This document shows positions 1 through 5,096 of a stretch of 5,613 nt of DNA, piece by piece. A program made the translations under genes and the position numbers. The stretch comes from Oscillospiraceae bacterium (GTDB taxonomy: Bacteria > Bacillota > Clostridia > Oscillospirales > UBA929). The stretch's first letter is position 1; each line of letters begins with the position of its first letter. The notes under the pieces were generated by a model, which saw nothing but the letters and a program-made list of their open reading frames with translations, was not told the DNA's origin and did not search any database. The stretch covers positions 1-5,613 of the forward strand of contig JAITQI010000068.1 in NCBI GenBank assembly GCA_031289065.1, written 5' to 3'.

Positions 1-329
1 CCCACCAGCAGACCGATGACCATGGACACCGCCGAGGCCGCGAACACCCGCCCGGCCTGCCCGTAAAGGTCGCCCACCTCCGCGTAGCTGTAATCGGTCA
101 GCCCTCCCGACAGCATGTCGAGATACCGCTGCAAAAAATCATTGTAGTTGGCGGCGTAAGTGTCCCGAAAGGCGGGTAACAGCAACACGGCCTGGGCCAG
201 GAACTGGCTCAGCCCGCCGATGAGCAGGGCAAACAGCAGCACAGCCCCCAAGTTGCGCCGATACACCCGGAAGGTGTTGTCCAATAGGCCCGTCACGCCC
301 ACCGGGCGCAATCCGAACGGGAATTCCAT
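1..329 (-). CDS. Multi-pass membrane protein, N-terminal part (runs off left edge)
   Basis: This is an open frame of 109 complete codons beginning with ATG at 329 and continuing past base 1. The start is supported by a ribosome binding site GAAGGAG (345 to 339) nine bases upstream. Residues 1-25 form a short cytoplasmic-looking stretch containing LLDNTFRVYRRN (15-26). It is followed by a strongly hydrophobic segment at about 27-51, a polar stretch rich in Tyr and Asp (55-92), and the beginning of a second hydrophobic segment from about 95. The 'LLD-x-TFRVYRRN then membrane helix' opening resembles multi-pass proteins of the GDPD-membrane-domain or DUF type found in Firmicutes, but that is a resemblance only and the function is unknown. 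It lies 61 bases downstream of the pfkA stop on the same strand with no convincing promoter of its own, so it may be co-transcribed with pfkA. Confidence 0.8.
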   Translation of the reverse strand, partial: MEFPFGLRPVGVTGLLDNTFRVYRRNLGAVLLFALLIGGLSQFLAQAVLLLPAFRDTYAANYNDFLQRYLDMLSGGLTDYSYAEVGDLYGQAGRVFAASAVSMVIGLLV

Positions 330-366
330 ACCTGTAAACTCCTTCAGAGATCAAATGGAGCTGTCA

Positions 367-390
367 AGCGGCGCCGCCAACCGGCGCGCT
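367..390 (-). repeat. GC-rich hairpin directly after the pfkA stop codon
   Basis: An inverted repeat GCGCCG (371-376) / CGGCGC (382-387) with a five-base loop is extended by AGC (367-369) / GCT (388-390) around a single bulged G at 370. It begins at the base after the pfkA stop codon. No T-run follows on the minus strand, so it is not a textbook intrinsic terminator. It could protect or punctuate the 3' end of the pfkA part of a shared transcript, or be chance in GC-rich DNA. Confidence 0.5.
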
Positions 391-1368
391 TCAGCCCGTC
401 GTCAGCGTGACGGCGGTGTTGTACATGGAATCCTGCAGGTCCTTGTGCATGGACAGGGCCTCGTTGATGTCAAAGTCCCGCATTTCGCCGTTGACGATGC
501 ACACCACCCGGTTTGTGCGCCCCGCCGCCAAGGTTTCCACGGCGAAAACGCCCATGCGGGAAGCCGTGACCCGATCCCGCGCCGTGGGGCGGCCCCCCCG
601 CTGGATGTGCCCCAGAATGGTCACCCGGGGGTCAAGGCCGATTTCCTCCTGGATGCGGCGGCCCACGTCGGTGGCCCGGATACAGCCCTCGGCCACGATG
701 ATGATGAAGTGGTTTCGCCCTTGAATCCGGGACCGGCGGATTTTTTCCACCACGTCCCGCTCAAAGTCCACCTCCCGCTCGGGCACCAGCACGGCGGTGG
801 CCCCCACCGCGATACCCACGTACAGCGCCAAATGCCCCGCCCGGCGGCCCATGACCTCCACCACCGAGCACCGCTCGTGGGACTGCATGGTGTCGCTGAG
901 CTTGTCGATACAGTCGATGGCCGTGTTGCAGGCGGTGTCAAAGCCGATGGAATAATGCGTGCAGGCGATGTCGTTGTCGATGGTGCCCGGGACGCCCACC
1001 ACCGCCACGCCGTGGGCCGACAGATCCAAAGCCCCCCGGAAGGTGCCGTCCCCGCCGATGGCCACGATGCCGTCCAACCCCAGATAGCGGCAGGTGGACA
1101 CCGCCTTTTTCTGCCCCTCGGGCGTCATAAACTCGGGGGAACGGGCGGTATACAGCATGGTGCCGCCCCGGCGGGTCAGCCCGCCCACGCTGTCCGGCGT
1201 CAGCTCGGTCACGTCGCCGTTGATCAGCCCGTTGTACCCCCGCCGAATGCCCAGACATTGCACACCGGCCACCGCCGACGCCCGCGCCACCGCCCGGATG
1301 GCCGCGTTCATCCCCGGCGCGTCTCCGCCGCTGGTCAGTACCCCGATACGATTGATTGCACTTGCCAT
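391..1368 (-). CDS. pfkA: ATP-dependent 6-phosphofructokinase
   Basis: This 325-residue protein (the family is usually about 320) phosphorylates fructose 6-phosphate to fructose 1,6-bisphosphate, the committed step of glycolysis, in the cytoplasm as a tetramer. Visible motifs are SGGDAPGMNAAIR (13-25), R76, GGDGT (105-109), PGTIDND (127-133) with catalytic D131 and D133, SHER-x-SVVEVMGR (163-175) with R166 and R175, E227, and R248 and GHIQRGG (253-259), which match the E. coli substrate-binding residues. Gly at 108 and at 128 are the ATP-type choices; PPi-dependent enzymes carry Asp and Lys there. R25 and R29 match effector-site arginines, so allosteric control is plausible. The ATG at 1368 is chosen because it gives the family N terminus and has AAAGGGA ten bases upstream; a 24-codon upstream extension lacks homology. 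R260 replaces the usual small residue after QRGG, a minor variation. Confidence 0.97.
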   Translation of the reverse strand: MASAINRIGVLTSGGDAPGMNAAIRAVARASAVAGVQCLGIRRGYNGLINGDVTELTPDSVGGLTRRGGTMLYTARSPEFMTPEGQKKAVSTCRYLGLDGIVAIGGDGTFRGALDLSAHGVAVVGVPGTIDNDIACTHYSIGFDTACNTAIDCIDKLSDTMQSHERCSVVEVMGRRAGHLALYVGIAVGATAVLVPEREVDFERDVVEKIRRSRIQGRNHFIIIVAEGCIRATDVGRRIQEEIGLDPRVTILGHIQRGGRPTARDRVTASRMGVFAVETLAAGRTNRVVCIVNGEMRDFDINEALSMHKDLQDSMYNTAVTLTTG

Positions 1369-1406
1369 AGGAATGTCATCCCTTTCGCCAACATAGAACT
1401 TCTCAT

Positions 1407-1435
1407 ATTTTATCGTATGTTTCTCCGGAAAGCAA
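1407..1435 (-). promoter_or_regulatory. Candidate sigma-A promoter for pfkA
   Basis: Read on the minus strand, TTGCTT (1435 to 1430) and TAAAAT (1412 to 1407) are separated by exactly 17 bases. The -10 matches consensus in five of six positions and the -35 in three of six. Transcription would start near 1400, leaving a leader of about 30 bases before the pfkA ATG at 1368, with the ribosome binding site inside it. It is the only AT-rich stretch close to the gene start. The assignment rests on spacing and position. Confidence 0.45.
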
Positions 1436-1551
1436 ATCATTTTTCAAAGAAGCGCCCCAAGGCGGCTTCCCGCCCGCTCACAGCAAAGAAAATACTCGAC
1501 CCGGAACAGGGGATTTCCACACCGGGCCGGACAAAAATAGGCCCCCTGACC

Positions 1552-1580
1552 TTGTCATCCCCTCTTCCCTATGATATAAT
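1552..1580 (+). promoter_or_regulatory. Strong sigma-A promoter with extended -10, for rlmB
   Basis: TTGTCA (1552-1557) and a perfect TATAAT (1575-1580) are 17 bases apart. A TG one base before the hexamer (1572-1573) makes an extended -10. Expected transcription start is about 1587, giving a leader of roughly 30 bases that contains the AAGGAGG site of rlmB. The quality suggests fairly high constitutive expression. It probably also drives the membrane protein gene downstream, since no promoter is evident between the two genes. Confidence 0.8.
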
Positions 1581-1601
1581 GCCCTCATGCGAATCGCCCC
1601 G

Positions 1602-1618
1602 AAGGAGGAAGCCTTTTG
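1602..1618 (+). promoter_or_regulatory. Ribosome binding site that fixes the TTG start of rlmB
   Basis: AAGGAGG (1602-1608) lies seven bases before TTG at 1616, ideal spacing. The nearby ATG at 1587 is in another frame and sits at the predicted transcription start, so it cannot be the rlmB start. Confidence 0.85.
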
Positions 1619-2383
1619 GAACATTCCGACCGAACCCAGGCCGAAGGCCGTCGGGCGGTGGCCGAAGCCCTGCGCGCCGGTCGGCCGCTGGATCGGCTCT
1701 ACGTCCTCAAAGAGGCGCCCGGCCTGGGCGCTCTGACCGAGGAGGCCCGCCGCGCCGGCGCGGTGGTCGTCCTCTGCGACAGACCCCGGCTGGACGCCAT
1801 GTCCCAAACCCACAACCATCAGGGGATCATCGCCGTGGTGGCCGCCTGGACATACAGCGACCTTGCGGATATGTTGGCCGCCGCCCGCGCCAAGGGCGAA
1901 CCCCCCTTCTTAGTGGTCTGCGACGGGGTGGAAGACCCCGGCAACCTGGGCTCCATCCTGCGCACCGCCGAAGCCATGGGGGCCCATGGGCTGCTGCTCC
2001 CCAAACGGCGCAGCGCCGGCCTCTCCCCCCTGACCGCCAAGGCCTCCTGCGGGGCGCTGGAGTACCTGCCGGTGGCCCGTGTCCCCGGCGTCCCGTCCCT
2101 GCTGCGGCAGCTGAAAGAGTTAAACATCTGGGTCTACGGCGCCGACGCCGAGGGCGCCCAGTCGGTGTTCGAGGCCGACTTCACCGGCGGCGTCGCTCTG
2201 GTGCTCGGCTCCGAGGGCACCGGGTTGTCCCGCTTGGCCCGTGAGGAGTGTGACGTTTTGGTGCGCATCCCCATGCGCGGCCATGTGTCCTCCCTGGGCG
2301 TGGCCGCCGCCGCCGCCATCGCCATCGGCGCGTGCGCCGACAAAAGGCAGCGGACAGCGGCTCAAAACAACCAATCCTTGTAA
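1616..2383 (+). CDS. rlmB: 23S rRNA (guanosine-2'-O-)-methyltransferase, TrmH/SpoU family, RlmB type
   Basis: This 255-residue SpoU-family enzyme is predicted to 2'-O-methylate a guanosine of 23S rRNA (G2251 in E. coli numbering) using S-adenosylmethionine. Residues about 8-78 form the small L30e-like substrate-binding domain, opening with GRRAVAEAL (family GRNxVxEAL). The C-terminal trefoil-knot domain has motif 1, DGVEDPGNLGSILRTAEA (103-120), with N110 and the candidate catalytic R116; motif 2, LVLGSEGTGLSRL (195-207), with E200; and motif 3, IPMRGHVSSLGVA (218-230). RlmB relatives have SLNVS in motif 3; here the Asn is Gly (G228), an unusual change. The whole knot domain aligns without gaps in my recollection of E. 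coli RlmB, including AKKVACGAAE-like AKASCGALE (141-149). A tRNA-modifying SpoU paralogue is the main alternative. The last 15 residues are a polar tail. Confidence 0.92.
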   Translation: MEHSDRTQAEGRRAVAEALRAGRPLDRLYVLKEAPGLGALTEEARRAGAVVVLCDRPRLDAMSQTHNHQGIIAVVAAWTYSDLADMLAAARAKGEPPFLVVCDGVEDPGNLGSILRTAEAMGAHGLLLPKRRSAGLSPLTAKASCGALEYLPVARVPGVPSLLRQLKELNIWVYGADAEGAQSVFEADFTGGVALVLGSEGTGLSRLAREECDVLVRIPMRGHVSSLGVAAAAAIAIGACADKRQRTAAQNNQSL

Positions 2384-2387
2384 CACA

Positions 2388-2415
2388 TCGGGGACGGACA
2401 GCCGTTCGCCCCCGA
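2388..2415 (+). repeat. Inverted repeat in the rlmB to membrane-protein gap
   Basis: TCGGGG (2388-2393) can pair with CCCCGA (2410-2415), enclosing a second stem ACGG (2394-2397) / CCGT (2402-2405) with a four-base loop and a four-base asymmetric bulge. It starts four bases after the rlmB stop. The following bases are GAAAAATATTTC rather than a T-run, so it is a weak terminator at best. It may instead be an intercistronic structure that tunes read-through or mRNA processing. Confidence 0.35.
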
Positions 2416-2466
2416 GAAAAATATTTCAGAAACCAGCGCCCGACGGGCAGAAACGGGGGTGGCAGC

Positions 2467-4929
2467 ATGGACGAAAAAAAACGCGGACATGACCTGGAGG
2501 AGGCCAAAGATCTCATCGACGGGCACGTGATCACCGACTCGCAACGGTTCTCCGTCAATGAGATTTTGTCCGAGTACCGCTACGACTCCGCTCTGTCCGG
2601 GCGTTCCCGCCGCAAGCCCCCCGAGGAGCCGGTCAGCCTGGAAACCCAAGCCTTCAAGGAATTGGCCGAAAAAATGAAGGCCATAGCCCAGGCCCAACCC
2701 GCCCCCGAACCCCCCCATCATGAGCCCCGTCACCACGAAGCCACTCACCGTGAGGCCGCCCATCACGAGGCCGCCCACCACGAAGCGCCCTCCCGGGCGG
2801 CCAAACCCAAAACATCCCGTCTCGAAGAGACCCCTCCGGCCCCCCAAAAACCGGCCCGGCGGCCCAAACCCGCCAAATTCGAGGACCTTGAAGCGCCCTA
2901 CCGCCCGCCGGAGGCGCTTGCCCCCGGCGACCCATATCCCCCCGAGGAGACCCCGCCACACAGCCGCGCCAAGCGCCGTAAAAAACGGGAACCCCGCCCC
3001 GAACCGCCCGCGGACGAGCGCCTCATGGCGGAAATCCAGTCGATGGGCGTGGACTGGGGCACCGACCTGGGCCAGCCCGGGGTGTTTGACAAGGCCTTCG
3101 CCCCCTCCGACAGCTTCGTGCGGCCCCACCCGGCGGACGCCGGGGCGGACATGGAGGAGGAGGAAGAGCATCCCTTCTACCCCGACGAGGGCGAAAAGCA
3201 GGGGGACTCCCTGCTGACCCTCCTGCGCCGCCGCGCCCGGCGGCGCGAACCCCAGGGGCCCGTCCTCGCGGTGGACAAGGCGGCCGCCCGGCTGACGGTC
3301 TATCTCCGCTTTTTCACCCTCCGTCTGGGCCTGACCGTCGGGCTGTGCTTCTTTCTGACCTTGATCACCTTCGCCCACCGGCTGGGGCTGTCCATGCCCC
3401 CCGCCCTAACCCTCTGGCAGCAACCCACGCTCTACCTGCTCATACAGATGATCTTTCTGACGCTGGCCATGGCCTGCGCCATCGACGTACTGTCCAAAGG
3501 GCTGTCCGACCTGGCCCATTTCCGGCCCGGCATGGAGTCGGCGGTGTTGCTGTCTTGCCTGGCCAGCATTCTCCACGTCGTCTCCATCCTCGTCAGCTAC
3601 CACTACGGCAGTCAGGACCCCCAAAACCCGCCCATCCTGCCCTACTGCGCCGTATCGGCCCTGTCGGTGCTGTGCGCCATGTGGTCCCAGCGCACCCGTT
3701 ACGAAGCCTGCCGCCGGGCCTACCAGACCGCCGCCCTCACCGGGCAGCCCTTCACGGTGCAGCGGGAGGAGTCCCTGTGGGAGGGCGGCGCCCTGGTCAA
3801 GACCCGGGGCAGCCTGGAAAACTTCGTCGCCCAAACCGAACAGGACGACGGCGCCGCCCGGTTCGCCCACTTCTTAGTGCCCCTCGGGGCGCTGGCCGCG
3901 TTGCTGTTTGCCCTGATCGCCTCGGTGGGGCAGGATCGCCCCGGCCGGTTCTTCTGGGCCTTCGCCGCCCTCATGTCGGTGGTCGCCCCCTTCTGCGCCG
4001 CGTTTTGCTATCCCCTCCCCTTCCGGAAGGTCGTCAAACGGCTCTCCCTGAGCGGTTCCGCCCTGGCAGGCTGGGCCGGGGCCAGGGCCTTCTACCAGCC
4101 CGTGTCGGTCATCCTCACCGACGGGGATCTCTTCCCGCCCGGAACCGTCACCCTCAATGGGCTCAAGGTGTTCGGCAGTTTCGGCTTCGACAAAATGATC
4201 TCCTATGCCGCCAGCCTGACCGCCGCCTCCCATTCCGGCCTGGCCAGCGCCTTTGACGATTTGCTCCGGGGCCAGTCCGACACACTGCGCCAGGTCAACT
4301 CCTTCCGGCACTACGAGGGCGGAGGCCTGGGCGGAGAAATCGGGGGGGACAGCGTCCTGCTGGGCAACTCCGCCTTTATGTTGCGCATGGGCATCCGTCT
4401 GCCCCAGGGCATCAAACTGCAAAACATCCTCTTTATCTCGGTCAACCTCGACCTGGTGGGTGTCTTCGCCATCAACTACACCCCTACCAGCCATGTGCGC
4501 GTCGCCCTGTCCATGCTGCTGCGCCACGACATCACGCCGGTCTTCGCCACCCGGGACGTCAACCTCACCCCCCTGTCGGTGGGCAAACGCTTCCGGCTCA
4601 AGCTGGACGCGGCCGAATACCCCCCCATCGAACAGCGCCTGGAACTGTCCGACCCCCGGGAAGACAGCCTCACCCGCCCGGTCGCCGTGGTGGCCCGAGA
4701 CGGCCTGTACCCCTACGCCGAAGCCGTCGTGGCCGGACGCCGCCTGGGGCAGGTGACCCGGGTCAACCTGGCCGTCTACCTGCTGTGCGCCCTGCTGGGC
4801 CTTGTGCTGATGGCCTTCCTCACCTTCAAGGGCGAGGCCGCCATCGCCTCCCCCTGCAACGTCATCCTCTACCTGGCCCTGTGGACCCTCCCCACCTTCC
4901 TCATCTCCGGCTGGGCACACAGGTATTGA
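2467..4929 (+). CDS. Membrane protein with degenerate P1B-type ATPase fold and His-rich cytoplasmic N terminus (probable pseudoenzyme)
   Basis: The protein has 820 residues from ATG 2467, with a GGGGGTGG site four bases upstream; the frame stays open further upstream into rlmB but without a good site. Residues 1-275 are charged and proline-rich, with FSVNEILSEY (28-37), five His-rich pentads (84-108), basic RAKRRKKR (167-174) and an acidic run (230-234). Hydrophobic segments lie at about 279-303, 319-343, 356-377, 389-405, 466-486, 494-516, 768-787 and 794-815. This is the eight-helix P1B ATPase plan, with a short A-domain-position loop (406-465) and a P/N-sized loop (517-767). Homology cues are VSVILTDGDLFPPG (546-559) at the DKTGTLT site, SLTAASHSGLASA (583-595) at SEHPLA, the GGGLGGEI and LLGN pair (618-634), and TPVFATRD (690-697) at the TGD site. 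All catalytic signatures are altered, so transport by ATP hydrolysis is unlikely. Probably co-transcribed with rlmB. Function unknown. Confidence 0.9.
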   Translation: MDEKKRGHDLEEAKDLIDGHVITDSQRFSVNEILSEYRYDSALSGRSRRKPPEEPVSLETQAFKELAEKMKAIAQAQPAPEPPHHEPRHHEATHREAAHHEAAHHEAPSRAAKPKTSRLEETPPAPQKPARRPKPAKFEDLEAPYRPPEALAPGDPYPPEETPPHSRAKRRKKREPRPEPPADERLMAEIQSMGVDWGTDLGQPGVFDKAFAPSDSFVRPHPADAGADMEEEEEHPFYPDEGEKQGDSLLTLLRRRARRREPQGPVLAVDKAAARLTVYLRFFTLRLGLTVGLCFFLTLITFAHRLGLSMPPALTLWQQPTLYLLIQMIFLTLAMACAIDVLSKGLSDLAHFRPGMESAVLLSCLASILHVVSILVSYHYGSQDPQNPPILPYCAVSALSVLCAMWSQRTRYEACRRAYQTAALTGQPFTVQREESLWEGGALVKTRGSLENFVAQTEQDDGAARFAHFLVPLGALAALLFALIASVGQDRPGRFFWAFAALMSVVAPFCAAFCYPLPFRKVVKRLSLSGSALAGWAGARAFYQPVSVILTDGDLFPPGTVTLNGLKVFGSFGFDKMISYAASLTAASHSGLASAFDDLLRGQSDTLRQVNSFRHYEGGGLGGEIGGDSVLLGNSAFMLRMGIRLPQGIKLQNILFISVNLDLVGVFAINYTPTSHVRVALSMLLRHDITPVFATRDVNLTPLSVGKRFRLKLDAAEYPPIEQRLELSDPREDSLTRPVAVVARDGLYPYAEAVVAGRRLGQVTRVNLAVYLLCALLGLVLMAFLTFKGEAAIASPCNVILYLALWTLPTFLISGWAHRY
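2716..2790 (+). repeat. Five tandem 15-base units encoding His-rich pentapeptides
   Basis: The units encode HHEPR, HHEAT, HREAA, HHEAA and HHEAP (residues 84-108 of the 820-residue protein), with nine histidines in 25 residues. The DNA units are similar but diverged at codon third positions, which suggests an older in-frame tandem duplication kept at the protein level. His-rich stretches before the first membrane helix occur in some heavy-metal P1B ATPases, where they bind metal. That makes metal binding a reasonable inference here but not a demonstrated one. Confidence 0.85.
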
Positions 4930-4968
4930 TGGGATCTTGCGCAATTGGTGAAGATTCCAAAATGCGTA

Positions 4969-4997
4969 TTGAATTTCTCCAAAGACTGTACTATAAT
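4969..4997 (+). promoter_or_regulatory. Sigma-A promoter for the EF-G-like gene
   Basis: TTGAAT (4969-4974) and a perfect TATAAT (4992-4997) are 17 bases apart, in a locally AT-rich island within GC-rich DNA. Expected transcription start is about 5004, leaving a leader of about 93 bases before the ATG at 5097. This makes the EF-G-like gene a separate unit from rlmB and the membrane protein. Confidence 0.75.
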
Positions 4998-5027
4998 ATT
5001 GAATGTTATGCGGAATCTTTGACGGGG

Positions 5028-5064
5028 CCCGTGTGACGCCGGAAGGGCGGCGGGTTCCGTTTTT
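5028..5064 (+). promoter_or_regulatory. GC-rich leader hairpin with T-run, possible attenuator or weak terminator
   Basis: Between the promoter and the EF-G-like gene, several overlapping pairings are possible. They are CGCCG (5037-5041) with CGGCG (5048-5052); CGGAA (5040-5044) with TTCCG (5055-5059), directly followed by five Ts (5060-5064); and CCCG (5028-5031) with CGGG (5051-5054) enclosing CGCC/GGCG. A second CGGAA at 5011-5015 could compete for the same TTCCG. Hairpin plus T-run upstream of the gene but after the promoter is the layout of transcription attenuation. The stems are short, so this is tentative. Confidence 0.3.
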
Positions 5065-5096
5065 GAATAGTCTGTGATTAAGGAGAGAAATGCCCC

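Noticed and set aside
362..367. Perfect TTGACA on the minus strand between pfkA and the partial membrane protein gene
   Set aside because: At 17 bases downstream there is only the AAGGAG ribosome binding site and no -10-like sequence, so it is unlikely to be a promoter.
160..2244. Very long plus-strand open frame of 694 codons running across pfkA and into rlmB
   Set aside because: It is antisense to pfkA and out of frame with rlmB. Its translation is rich in Arg, Pro, Gly and His without domains, the usual artefact of GC-rich DNA where stop codons are rare.
2332..2466. Upstream in-frame extension of the 820-residue protein starting at ATG 2332
   Set aside because: It would overlap the end of rlmB, has no ribosome binding site at 2332, and the added 45 residues are translated hairpin and intergenic sequence.
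2716..2790. Tandem repeat considered as a CRISPR-like or mobile-element repeat
   Set aside because: Units are contiguous, 15 bases long, in frame and without spacers. They are explained by the His-rich pentapeptides.
3345..4256. Plus-strand open frame of 303 codons inside the membrane protein gene
   Set aside because: It is a shifted-frame shadow dominated by Arg, Pro and Gly. The overlapping frame has clear membrane helices and family resemblance.
4932..4958. Imperfect inverted repeat ATCTT/AAGAT just after the stop of the 820-residue protein, considered as its terminator
   Set aside because: The stem is five base pairs plus two across a bulge with a 12-base loop, and AAAATG rather than a T-run follows.
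4785..5036. Possible small gene of 83 codons spanning the end of the membrane protein and the promoter of the next gene
   Set aside because: Two thirds is an out-of-frame reading of the membrane protein, it runs over a consensus promoter, and it has no plausible ribosome binding site.
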